The notes below the pieces were generated by a model, which was not told where the DNA came from, did not search any database, and saw only the letters and a list, made by a program, of their open reading frames with translations. From the NCBI GenBank assembly GCA_964642175.1, contig CAZXOK010000001.1, positions 124,001 through 188,000 of the forward strand: DNA of 64,000 nucleotides, given 5' to 3'. The stretch's first letter is position 1; every line of letters starts with the position of its first letter. Shown in pieces: positions 34,117 to 42,738 of the stretch. Both the position numbers and the translations under genes were made by a program. The DNA comes from JANQGG01 sp964642175 (GTDB taxonomy: Bacteria; Bacteroidota; Chlorobiia; Chlorobiales; Chloroherpetonaceae).

Positions 34117-35316
34117 CTAAATTGGGGCGTTGGGCACTTTTCCCAGCTTGTTGAGCTTATAATATTTTTCCCATGCCACCTTGGCCCAATGCGCCCATTT
34201 GCCAACCGGGGCCAGGGATTTTTTATCGTCACGGTAAATAAAAGCAGCTTTATCACCCAGATCCATCACACACATAATATTCAGATGCTCGTTGAAGGTT
34301 TCTGTTTGGGGTTTACCGGATTCTTTGAGCGCGATATTTTTAGCTGCAATCCGTGCCATGGCTTCGGCCAGGTGGCCTTGCTTAGCCCGCCATTCCGGGC
34401 CATCAAAGGCAGAGCTGTCGCCAATAACATAACAATTGTCATAATCGTGGCCGGGGGAAGTGTTATTATGTGCATCGGCCTGGCAAAAGTTATTTATTGG
34501 AATAAACCCGGCTTGAGAGAGTGGAAGATCGGAGTTTTGAAAAACCGGATGTCCTTGCATTCCGGGTGTAAATAATGTCAGACCTGTTTCAAGAAACCCT
34601 TGCTTTTCGAGCTCTATGCCGGCAGATGTAAATTCAAGAACTTTGTGACCGAAAACAGGCACAATCCCACGATCCATAAATAACTGCTCGAGAACTTTTA
34701 ATCCATTTCTGCCCAACCGTTTTCCGGCTTTCTGAGAAGGGCTGAAAAATATCAGTTTAAACTGATCGCGAAGGCCTTTTTGACGAAGGAAGTGATCGAA
34801 ATTGAAGAGTACCTCAAAAACCGGCCCGCCTCTCACCCCGGTTTGATCTTTGGGATTACCGGAAAATCCACAGGCAATGGTGCCACTTCCTTGTTGGATT
34901 AATTCAAAAAATTTCTCTTTTATCTGAACAGATGCGTCGGCGCCATCACAGATAGAATAGGTATGTTCTATACCTATTGGCTTTAACTTGGCACCGCCAA
35001 TGGCCACAATCAGGTAATCGTAATGGTGGGTTTGCTTATCGGTTATTACTTTATTGTCTCTGGACTCAATGCGTTGAACGGACTCATGGATAAAATTAAA
35101 TCCACGCAATTTGCCCAACTCAGCCAATGGCAGGGATAGGTCTTCAGGACTGCGCCGACCAACCGGGATCCAGATGGAGAGGGGATAAATGAATATTGAA
35201 GATTTGTCGGAAATCAAATCAATTTGATAACCAGACTTGTTTTTAAATTCTTTTGCAAGTGAAATTGCGGCTTCTAAGCCTCCAATGCCACCACCCAAGA
35301 CCAGGATGCGTTTCAA
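34117..35316 (-). CDS. FAD-dependent NAD(P)/sulfide:quinone oxidoreductase-like protein
   Basis: The 399-residue flavoprotein has the N-terminal dinucleotide motif GGGIGGLEAA (residues 8-17) and the YDYLIVAIGGA segment. A C-terminal CYVIGD block and membrane-binding amphipathic tail follow. These fit the SQR/flavocytochrome c sulfide dehydrogenase/NDH-2 superfamily. Cysteines occur at several positions (ICDGAD, IACGFSG, NFCQA), but I cannot place the SQR redox pair with certainty. The start is TTG with a strong AAGGAG 6 nt upstream. Quinone reduction with sulfide or NADH is likely. Confidence 0.8.
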   Translation of the reverse strand: MKRILVLGGGIGGLEAAISLAKEFKNKSGYQIDLISDKSSIFIYPLSIWIPVGRRSPEDLSLPLAELGKLRGFNFIHESVQRIESRDNKVITDKQTHHYDYLIVAIGGAKLKPIGIEHTYSICDGADASVQIKEKFFELIQQGSGTIACGFSGNPKDQTGVRGGPVFEVLFNFDHFLRQKGLRDQFKLIFFSPSQKAGKRLGRNGLKVLEQLFMDRGIVPVFGHKVLEFTSAGIELEKQGFLETGLTLFTPGMQGHPVFQNSDLPLSQAGFIPINNFCQADAHNNTSPGHDYDNCYVIGDSSAFDGPEWRAKQGHLAEAMARIAAKNIALKESGKPQTETFNEHLNIMCVMDLGDKAAFIYRDDKKSLAPVGKWAHWAKVAWEKYYKLNKLGKVPNAPI

Positions 35317-35350
35317 ATGAGTCTCCTTTCAGTTCAACAAGCGATTACAT

Positions 35351-35379
35351 GCAAATGATTTGCAAATATAATCATTTGC
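35351..35379. promoter_or_regulatory. Inverted repeat upstream of SQR-like gene (possible operator)
   Basis: GCAAATGAT (35351-35359) and ATCATTTGC (35371-35379) form a perfect 9-bp inverted repeat with an 11-nt spacer. It extends imperfectly outwards to about 17 bp. It lies about 35-65 nt before the start codon, a usual operator place. Which regulator binds is unknown. Confidence 0.5.
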
Positions 35380-35414
35380 CTGATAATCACAAAAAAATGA
35401 CTTAGCCGATAGGA

Positions 35415-36746
35415 TTATCGTATGGGTTTCTCATCGATACGCCATTTGAAATGCGGTAAGTTTAAATCCTGATTTCGGAGCATCCATTCCGGAAATTGTT
35501 TCCCTTCTACGCCACCTTTAATTTTTATGCGATCTACTTTATTATCAAGAAAAGAAATCGTGATCTCATCGCCGGAAGAGAGGTTGGCGCCGCTTGGCGT
35601 TTCTTTATCATACAAGTAATAGAGGCTTCTGGCCTGACGGTAAACATCTGTTCTCAGCAACCTGGACGCTTCATCGAATGTCAGGATCATATCTGTGCCA
35701 GAGAGCTGATCGAACTTCTGGGTTGAGTTTGAATCGGCCGAGCATAAAAATGCCTGGTTGTAAATGTAGATTTTATCAATCCTGTTTTTCTCTCCTTCAG
35801 ACTCTACCAGTTGAATTGCGATTGAATCACCCGAGACCTGGGTATTTTCATACCAGATCAAAGGATCACCGGTTAAAATGATTTGTTTTTGATTGAGTAA
35901 ATAAACCGCTTCAACGGCTTTAGCGGTAAGACTTCCGCGCCAAATTCGCACGCTATCGGTAATTTCAATTCTTTGGAGACTATCGGCAGGATTTCGAAAG
36001 GCATCCATGCGCCGGGATTTAATAACCAGGGTATCGGTTTGGTTTTCTCCCGACGATTCAATCTGTTTTAGAACGGGCTGTTTTTCAATAAAACTGTGTT
36101 TAAGTTTGTTGAAATGCTCGCCATAGCCACCGGTGATGATGGTATTGTCCGCATCATTGATGATCCTGACATTATTGATCGCTATCGAGTGATCCTGACG
36201 GCGGAAATAGATGAGACTGTCACAAAAAATGATGGTTTCTTTGTCGATCAGTTCAACATCTTTAGAAAACACACCCCGCTGCTCAGAAGAGTAATATTTC
36301 CCGAATGAGCTGTTGAGCAAGACTTTCTGATCACTTAAACTCACATTACTATCCAGCACAGAAAGTTGTAGATCGGGGTAATAAAAACCTTCGTGGCCTT
36401 TAATAATAACCGTATCGCGGGTAATAACCACCCGGCCAATCAAATGAATTTTCCGGCTGTCCAGGTACTCGGTTGCAGTATCGCAGGTAACGGTGGTGGT
36501 TTGGTCGCGAAAACGAACATTGCCTCTGGCCGAACGGATACGTTCGCTTACAAGCTTGCCTGATTGTAAATAGCTTTTTTCACCCCCTGCTACCTCATCG
36601 GCGTATTCCAGGTACACTTTTCGCTGGGTGGTATCGGGTTTGGTTTGCATGCCATGAAGCTTGGGATGGCCTGAAAACGGACAGGTGTAAATGTTCAGGA
36701 AAAAAAGCAGGCAAAAAAGAAATTTGAATACTGGTGTATGTCGCAT
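35415..36746 (-). CDS. OstA/LptA-like LPS-transport protein
   Basis: The 443-residue exported protein has a signal peptide (residues 1-26) and repeated beta-strand units, as in OstA/LptA proteins. These form a periplasmic bridge for lipopolysaccharide. Typical repeats are the VTCDTATEYLDSRKIHLIG and VYLLNQKQIILTGDPLIWYENTQVSGDSI segments (each a strand-turn-strand with D-x-A/x-Y). The form is long, as in Bacteroidota OstA-like proteins. No other lpt gene is nearby. Confidence 0.82.
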   Translation of the reverse strand: MRHTPVFKFLFCLLFFLNIYTCPFSGHPKLHGMQTKPDTTQRKVYLEYADEVAGGEKSYLQSGKLVSERIRSARGNVRFRDQTTTVTCDTATEYLDSRKIHLIGRVVITRDTVIIKGHEGFYYPDLQLSVLDSNVSLSDQKVLLNSSFGKYYSSEQRGVFSKDVELIDKETIIFCDSLIYFRRQDHSIAINNVRIINDADNTIITGGYGEHFNKLKHSFIEKQPVLKQIESSGENQTDTLVIKSRRMDAFRNPADSLQRIEITDSVRIWRGSLTAKAVEAVYLLNQKQIILTGDPLIWYENTQVSGDSIAIQLVESEGEKNRIDKIYIYNQAFLCSADSNSTQKFDQLSGTDMILTFDEASRLLRTDVYRQARSLYYLYDKETPSGANLSSGDEITISFLDNKVDRIKIKGGVEGKQFPEWMLRNQDLNLPHFKWRIDEKPIR

Positions 36747-36819
36747 ATTTTTACGCTCATTCTAAAAACTCAGAAATATCCCGATTGGGTTAACCAATAT
36801 AACACGTCCAAGTTTAAGG

Positions 36820-37950
36820 ATGATTAACGGAAAGGAAACCGGTTCATTGAAAAAAATCCTATTGGTCGCAGGTGCTCGACCTAATTTTATGAAAATCGCC
36901 CCATTACATAATGCTTTGGTCAAAAGTGGTAAGTACCAATCTATGATTCTCCATACTGGGCAACACTACGATGCAAAAATGTCTAAAGTTTTTTTTGAAG
37001 ACCTGGGCTTACCGGAACCTGATATTTATTTGGGTATCGGTTCAGGTTCTCATGCCGAGCAAACTGCCAAAGTGATGATTGAGTTTGAGAAAGTGCTTCA
37101 AAAGGAAATTCCTGATATGGTGGTGGTTGTAGGGGACGTGAATTCAACGCTGGCCTGTTCTATCGTTGCAGCCAAGCTTTTGGTGCCTGTAGCACACGTG
37201 GAATCAGGATTGAGAAGCGGTGATCGCGATATGCCCGAAGAAATTAACCGGATTGTTACAGATTCAATCTCGGATCTTCTTTTTGTCAATGAGCCCAGTG
37301 GAATGCATAATCTGGTTCTGGAAGGAAAAAGCGAAGATCGCATGTTTTTTGTGGGCAACATTATGATTGACAGCCTGGTGAACCATGTTCAAAAAGCAAA
37401 TGAGTCGACTGTACTAACCGAAGTTGGACTGGAACCACAAAAATACACGCTGATCACCCTGCATCGGCCCAGCAATGTCGATGGTAAAGAAAACCTTGAG
37501 AAAGCCCTGAGGATTTTTAATGAAATCACTCATGTCTCTAAAGTGGTTTTTCCGATCCATCCCAGAACCCGGAAGCGATTTGAAGATTTTGGACTGATGG
37601 ATCAGATCAAACAGAATGATAAGATCATCCTGTTGGAGCCGCAAGGATATATCGAGTTTTTAAAACTCATGAAAGAAGCTGCTTTAGTATTGACCGATTC
37701 AGGTGGTATCCAGGAAGAGACCACGGTTTTAGGCGTCCCATGTCTCACCATGCGCGAAAACACCGAGCGGCCTGTAACCATTACCGTTGGCACCAACCAG
37801 TTGGTTGGAACCGAAGAAAGTGAAGTGAAAGCAAAAGCTTTGGAAGTGCTTGCCGGAACTGTTAAAAAAGGAAAAATCCCTGAGAAATGGGATGGTAAAA
37901 GCGCCGAACGAATTGTTGAATGTCTTGATAGCGTATTTGCAGAATGGTAA
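36820..37950 (+). CDS. wecB: UDP-N-acetylglucosamine 2-epimerase (non-hydrolysing)
   Basis: WecB interconverts UDP-GlcNAc and UDP-ManNAc for envelope glycans. The 376-residue GT-B enzyme shows GARPNFMKIAPL, the TGQHYD motif, AHVESGLRSGD, EEINR and the DSGGIQEE UDP-binding block. It is complete, divergent from the OstA gene and followed by the rhomboid gene at 15 nt. A plain role in polysaccharide precursor supply is likely. Confidence 0.96.
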   Translation: MINGKETGSLKKILLVAGARPNFMKIAPLHNALVKSGKYQSMILHTGQHYDAKMSKVFFEDLGLPEPDIYLGIGSGSHAEQTAKVMIEFEKVLQKEIPDMVVVVGDVNSTLACSIVAAKLLVPVAHVESGLRSGDRDMPEEINRIVTDSISDLLFVNEPSGMHNLVLEGKSEDRMFFVGNIMIDSLVNHVQKANESTVLTEVGLEPQKYTLITLHRPSNVDGKENLEKALRIFNEITHVSKVVFPIHPRTRKRFEDFGLMDQIKQNDKIILLEPQGYIEFLKLMKEAALVLTDSGGIQEETTVLGVPCLTMRENTERPVTITVGTNQLVGTEESEVKAKALEVLAGTVKKGKIPEKWDGKSAERIVECLDSVFAEW

Positions 37951-37965
37951 AGATAGGATGAAAAG

Positions 37966-38550
37966 ATGGCCATAATTCTCTTGTTGATAATAATCGCCGT
38001 AAGCTGGTGGGGCTTTGGTAAAGGTCAGGTTTACATGAATCAGCTTACCTGTCACCCTTACAGCGTGGTCCACCAGGGAAAGTGGTACATGTTAATTTCC
38101 AGCGGCTTTTTACATGCCGACATGAATCATCTGATCTTTAATGCCATATCGTACTTCTTTTTTGCACTTCCCTTAGAGCGCATTATTGGACCGGAGGCCT
38201 TTTTATTGGTCTTTCTGGGTAGTATGGTCCTGAGTGATGTTCCTTCTCTTATTAGGCATCATAACGATCCGGCATACAGAAGTGTGGGCGCTTCGGGTGG
38301 TGTTACCGGGGTTATATTCAGTTACATACTGTTTGAGCCCAACAGTAAAATATTTTTGTTCTTGATCCCCATCGGTATCCCGGCCTATATTTTTGCTATT
38401 CTTTACATGGCGTACTCTTTTTATGCCGATCGCTTTGGACAGGACTACATCAATCACAGCGCCCATATTTGGGGAGGCATATCGGGCGCAGCGATCACTA
38501 TTTTATTGAATCCCGGCATTTTAACGCTTTTTTTCAGCCAGATCTTTTAA
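37966..38550 (+). CDS. Rhomboid-family intramembrane serine protease
   Basis: This small 194-residue protein has about six hydrophobic segments. The catalytic Ser is S110 in GASGG, and the probable catalytic His is H167 in NHSAHIWGG. The H-x3-N block (HADMNHLIFN) of rhomboids lies at about 50-59. Rhomboids cleave membrane proteins near their transmembrane ends, and the substrate here is unknown. It follows wecB and precedes fetA by 7 nt, so all may be co-transcribed. Confidence 0.88.
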   Translation: MAIILLLIIIAVSWWGFGKGQVYMNQLTCHPYSVVHQGKWYMLISSGFLHADMNHLIFNAISYFFFALPLERIIGPEAFLLVFLGSMVLSDVPSLIRHHNDPAYRSVGASGGVTGVIFSYILFEPNSKIFLFLIPIGIPAYIFAILYMAYSFYADRFGQDYINHSAHIWGGISGAAITILLNPGILTLFFSQIF

Positions 38551-38557
38551 GCGTTTT

Positions 38558-39214
38558 ATGCCAGAGTGTTTGATAGAATTTAAAAAGGTGACGATCGCGT
38601 TAAATGAAAAATCAATTCTTAGCCAGGTCTCGTTTTGCCTCTCAGAGCATCAGCAATGTGTATTGGTTGGAAAATCGGGTTCGGGTAAAAGCACGATTAT
38701 AAAAACCATGCTGGGTGTATATCGGCCCGCAAAGGGTGAGATATTTTTTAAAGGCAATCCGGTAAGCGCTCATAATATATCAACTTTACGACACCACGCC
38801 GCTTATATTGGCCAGGAGCCTGTTTTGGGTGCACCAACCATTTATGAGGCCATGATGTTACCTTTTTCTTTTAAAGCCCACCGGCATTTAACGCCACAGA
38901 AAGAAAAAATTGAAAAACTGCTGGAAAGTTTTCATTTGAATGCCGGGATTTTAAGCCAGAAAACCTCTGATGTATCGGGTGGCGAGAAGCAACGCCTGGC
39001 GATAGCCCGTGCCTTACTTTTAGGGAAAACGTTTTTTCTGTGCGATGAAGTCACCTCGGCACTGGATCCCGAAAGTAAAACCGTGGTTATGGATCAACTC
39101 TTTCAGCCCAACCATACCATTTTATCGGTCTCACACGATCCCGACTGGCTGGCACGATGCCACAGAAAATGGCTGGTTCAATCCGGAACTTTAACAGCGC
39201 ATCATCATGATTGA
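38558..39214 (+). CDS. fetA: ABC transporter ATP-binding protein (FetA-like)
   Basis: The 218-residue ATPase has Walker A (GKSGSGKST), the Q-loop, signature SGGEKQR and Walker B with catalytic Glu (FFLCDE). It pairs with the following membrane gene, which overlaps it by 8 nt. FetAB of E. coli exports iron and helps against peroxide stress, and the same role is probable here. Metal specificity is not provable from sequence. Confidence 0.9.
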   Translation: MPECLIEFKKVTIALNEKSILSQVSFCLSEHQQCVLVGKSGSGKSTIIKTMLGVYRPAKGEIFFKGNPVSAHNISTLRHHAAYIGQEPVLGAPTIYEAMMLPFSFKAHRHLTPQKEKIEKLLESFHLNAGILSQKTSDVSGGEKQRLAIARALLLGKTFFLCDEVTSALDPESKTVVMDQLFQPNHTILSVSHDPDWLARCHRKWLVQSGTLTAHHHD

Positions 39215-39995
39215 TCTCTCACTTGAAAAACTGGCGATCCTTTACGCCATGCTGCTTCTGCCTGTCGGGCTGATCTACCGCTTCAGCCCAACCATCCTGA
39301 AAAGTACCATTATCAGTATTTTCCGGATGAGCATACAGCTGTTTTTTATCGGATTTTATCTCAAGTATATCTTTGAGTTCAACAGCGTTTGGCTGAACAT
39401 GCTGTGGATCGTGATTATGGTGATCGCGGCAAATACCACCATCACTCGCCAGGCCGGTTTAACCAACCGCTACATGTTTCTGCCGACACTTTTTGGATTG
39501 GTGTTAAGCACGCTGTTAATGGCCGGTATATTGATTCTTCTTGTGGTTCAGCCCACACCGTTTTATGATGCCCGGTATATGATACCTTTAACCGGTATGA
39601 TCCTCGGTAACAGCCTGCGAAGTAATGTGCTGGCACTTGAGCAGTTCTATTCAGAGATCAGAGAGAAAAAGGAAGCGTTTATCGGGTACCTGATGATGGG
39701 CGCCACGCTTTCCGAGGCCGTGAAACCTTATTTAAGCCAGGCCATGAAAACAGCCTTGAATCCCTTTATTGCGACCATGACAACCATCGGCCTGGTTTCC
39801 CTGCCCGGCATGATGACAGGGCAAATACTGGGCGGCACATTTCCCCTGGTGGCAGTTAAATATCAAATCGCTATTGTGATCTGTATTTTTTGTTCCATGA
39901 GCCTGACCGCCTATTTGAATATCAGGTTCAGTATGAAAGCAGCATTTAACGACTATAACATGCTCAACGAGCGTATTTTTATTGATGCCAAATAG
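39207..39995 (+). CDS. fetB: ABC transporter permease (FetB/UPF0014 family)
   Basis: The 262-residue membrane protein shows the UPF0014 block IPLTGMILGNSLRSN and the SLPGMMTGQILGG motif. About seven hydrophobic segments are present. It starts inside the ATPase gene (8-nt overlap), so translation is coupled. FetA/FetB form a putative iron exporter. The protein is of normal length. Confidence 0.9.
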   Translation: MIDLSLEKLAILYAMLLLPVGLIYRFSPTILKSTIISIFRMSIQLFFIGFYLKYIFEFNSVWLNMLWIVIMVIAANTTITRQAGLTNRYMFLPTLFGLVLSTLLMAGILILLVVQPTPFYDARYMIPLTGMILGNSLRSNVLALEQFYSEIREKKEAFIGYLMMGATLSEAVKPYLSQAMKTALNPFIATMTTIGLVSLPGMMTGQILGGTFPLVAVKYQIAIVICIFCSMSLTAYLNIRFSMKAAFNDYNMLNERIFIDAK

Positions 39996-40097
39996 ATGAA
40001 GGTATAATCTTTTTATGAAGCCATAAAAATTTTAAGGATTTCGCAGGGATTTTGTAGCTTATGGCATGAACAGATGCAATGAAACTGAAGTAACGAT

Positions 40098-40445
40098 ATG
40101 TCCAGGAAACGCTCCAGGGAGATAATGCCAGATAATCTTTTATCTCTACTCAAAAAAGTCTATACGGAAATTGTTGCCCGTCCTCAGAAATACCTCTTTC
40201 TGGCAATCCTTATATTAATTACCTTCTACGCCTTTTTCGGAGATTATGGCCTCTTTCAACGAGTCAAGTACGAGTACCTTCGTTATAAGTATCAAACCGA
40301 GTTAAACGAAGCACAGCAGGCAACCCGGGAATTGAAAAACCGAATTAAAAAAGCCGGCGATCTGGATGAAATTGAGCGTGTGGCACGAGAAAAATACAAC
40401 CTGACCAAAGAGGGTGAAAAAGTCTATATCATTAAATCAAAATAA
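40098..40445 (+). CDS. FtsB/DivIC-type septum-formation protein
   Basis: This 115-residue protein has a short cytoplasmic N-terminus and one transmembrane helix (about residues 34-50). A periplasmic coiled coil follows (LRYKYQTELNEAQQATRELKN). The conserved end IERVAREKYNLTKEGEKVYIIK is typical of FtsB/DivIC, which join FtsL and FtsQ in the divisome. It ends 9 nt before ispG. A GTG or alternate start is not needed. Confidence 0.88.
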   Translation: MSRKRSREIMPDNLLSLLKKVYTEIVARPQKYLFLAILILITFYAFFGDYGLFQRVKYEYLRYKYQTELNEAQQATRELKNRIKKAGDLDEIERVAREKYNLTKEGEKVYIIKSK

Positions 40446-40454
40446 ACAGTAGTT

Positions 40455-42527
40455 ATGAACAGTTATACCGAGAGTGTTTATACATATAAACGACGTAAAA
40501 CGGTTGAAGTGGGATTTGGCAAGTTAAGATTGGGTGGCCATCAACCGATCCGGGTCGAATCGATGGTTACAGCCGATACCATGAACACCCAGGCCGTAGT
40601 TCAACAATGCAGGGATCTACACGACGCTCAATGCGAGATTATCCGCATTACAGCACCCACCGTTAAAAGCGCAGAAAACCTGAAACTTATCCGCGACCAG
40701 CTCCGGAAAGACGGCATCGATACGCCATTGGTTGCCGATATTCACTTTACCCCGAAAGCGGCCATGAAAGCCGTGGAGTTTGTAGAGAATGTCCGGATCA
40801 ATCCGGGGAATTATGCCGATAGAAAATGGAATCTTGATCGCGACTTAACCGATGCAGAATACAACGCCGAGTTGGAGCGGCTCTATACCGAGTTCAAACC
40901 CCTGGTTATGAAAGCCAAAGAATATGGTGTATCTATGCGGATCGGGACAAACCACGGGTCGCTTTCCGACCGGATCATGAACCGGTACGGGGATTCACCT
41001 TTGGGAATGGCTGAATCGGCACTGGAATTCGCCAGAATTTGTGAAGATCTGGGCTACCACGATATTTTATTCTCCATGAAATCCTCCAACGTTCGGGTCA
41101 TGATTGAAGCTTACCGGGTATTGGTGGCCAAAGCCGATAAGGTTCTGAAACATCCATACCCGTTGCATTTGGGTGTTACAGAAGCTGGTGATGGTGATGA
41201 AGGCAGAATTAAATCCGGAATGGGTATTGGTTCCTTGCTCGAAGATGGACTGGGTGATACGATTCGGGTATCGCTAACGGAGAATCCCGTAAATGAAATC
41301 CCGATTGGCTATGCCATTGTTAAAAAATACAACGATTTCCTCTTGGTTGCCGGTAAAAAAGGCCATCAAGCTGTCAACCGGATTTTAGGTAATGGCGTTA
41401 CGCCAAAAATCCAAAACGAATCGTTACCCTTTGAGCCTTTTGAATACAAACGTCGCAAGGCAACCGGAATAGACCTGGATGGTCTGTCTTTGGGGGGTGA
41501 TAGTTTGCCACGTGTTGAGGTGGATATTAAATCGTCGGCTACAGATCCCGAGGCTGTAGTGAGTGATATTGCACAAATCAGTCATCTCGATGATCCCGAT
41601 GCCATAAGAGCAGAAATATGCAGTTTTGAAATTGAAGATATGGCTCAATTTGAAGCTATTGAAGCCAAACTTCACGAAAAAGGACTTTCACCAATACTTT
41701 CTGTGGCTGTGGAAGATACAGAACTTATCGCATCCCTGGTTGGTCGTGTCAGGAAGATCAGGTGCAACATTATAGAAGGGCAGGCTCTTCCTACCGATTT
41801 TCTGCAAGTGTTGAAACCTGATACTGTTCTGGAATTGTGTTTTGTTCAGAAAGAAGCCAGTCACAAAGCAGTTGCTGAGCTGCAACAAAAACTTGCCCCG
41901 AAATGCAAAGCAGCCGGTCTTAAGCAGGTTATTTTTTCAATAGACACCCAGCACTCTGTTCCGGCTTATCGCAGATTGGTTCAGGCATTTAAAGCTCAGG
42001 ATATTGATTACCCTCTTCTTGTCCGGGTAAATGCGAGTGAATTTTCAGACCGGCAGCAAATTTTGGTGGAATGCGCCATCCAGGCAGGCACTCTGTTTTG
42101 CGATGGCATTGGTGATGCCATTTCATTACATACATCGCTTAGTTATGCCGATGAAATTGACTTTGCTTATAACATTCTCCAGGCTTCGCGCCTGCGGCTG
42201 TCCAAAACAGAATTTATTTCTTGTCCCGGGTGTGGCAGGACGCTATTTGATCTGGAAAGCACAACAGAACATATCAAGTCGCGCATATCCCACTTAAAAG
42301 GCCTGAAGATTGGTATTATGGGATGTATCGTTAATGGACCGGGCGAAATGGCCGATGCCGATTTTGGGTATGTGGGTACAGGCCATGGCCAGATCAGCCT
42401 GTATGTCGGAAAAGAATGCGTCGAGAAACATATCCCCGAATCTGAAGCCCTGGATCGGTTGATTGATCTGATAAAAGAGCATGGGAAATGGATAGAACCG
42501 AAAGAAACGACCTGCCAAACATCCTGA
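40455..42527 (+). CDS. ispG: 4-hydroxy-3-methylbut-2-enyl diphosphate synthase, long form
   Basis: IspG converts MEcPP to HMBPP in the MEP isoprenoid pathway with a 4Fe-4S cluster. At 690 residues it is the long type known from Bacteroidota/Chlorobi and plants. The N-terminal TIM barrel is followed by an extra middle domain (about 330-590). The C-terminal cluster domain has CPGCGRTLFD and GCIVNGPGE. The canonical cysteines and the Glu are present. A terminator follows directly. Confidence 0.96.
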   Translation: MNSYTESVYTYKRRKTVEVGFGKLRLGGHQPIRVESMVTADTMNTQAVVQQCRDLHDAQCEIIRITAPTVKSAENLKLIRDQLRKDGIDTPLVADIHFTPKAAMKAVEFVENVRINPGNYADRKWNLDRDLTDAEYNAELERLYTEFKPLVMKAKEYGVSMRIGTNHGSLSDRIMNRYGDSPLGMAESALEFARICEDLGYHDILFSMKSSNVRVMIEAYRVLVAKADKVLKHPYPLHLGVTEAGDGDEGRIKSGMGIGSLLEDGLGDTIRVSLTENPVNEIPIGYAIVKKYNDFLLVAGKKGHQAVNRILGNGVTPKIQNESLPFEPFEYKRRKATGIDLDGLSLGGDSLPRVEVDIKSSATDPEAVVSDIAQISHLDDPDAIRAEICSFEIEDMAQFEAIEAKLHEKGLSPILSVAVEDTELIASLVGRVRKIRCNIIEGQALPTDFLQVLKPDTVLELCFVQKEASHKAVAELQQKLAPKCKAAGLKQVIFSIDTQHSVPAYRRLVQAFKAQDIDYPLLVRVNASEFSDRQQILVECAIQAGTLFCDGIGDAISLHTSLSYADEIDFAYNILQASRLRLSKTEFISCPGCGRTLFDLESTTEHIKSRISHLKGLKIGIMGCIVNGPGEMADADFGYVGTGHGQISLYVGKECVEKHIPESEALDRLIDLIKEHGKWIEPKETTCQTS

Positions 42528-42538
42528 AAATAAAAAAA

Positions 42539-42566
42539 GCACAATTCTCTTGAATTGTGCTTTTTT
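42539..42566 (+). terminator. Rho-independent terminator after ispG
   Basis: GCACAATTC (42539-42547) and GAATTGTGC (42552-42560) form a 9-bp stem with a 4-nt loop and a T run. It closes the ispG transcript. Confidence 0.88.
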
Positions 42567-42738
42567 ACGTTAGTAGCTTTGGGGGATAGCCACTTTGTAT
42601 AAAGCCTGAGGGCCGCTTTCGTACCCAGTGACAATGCTAAAGTAGAAAATCTCTATTAAAGTAGTTATTAATCTACCTATTAATTATTTTAAAAAAGAGG
42701 TTTTAATAGCATTCACTGATGATCAAAAAACCAAAAAA

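Noticed and set aside
35351..35379. Attachment site of a mobile element at the inverted repeat
   Set aside because: No integrase, transposase or direct duplication is present. A promoter-proximal operator explains it better.
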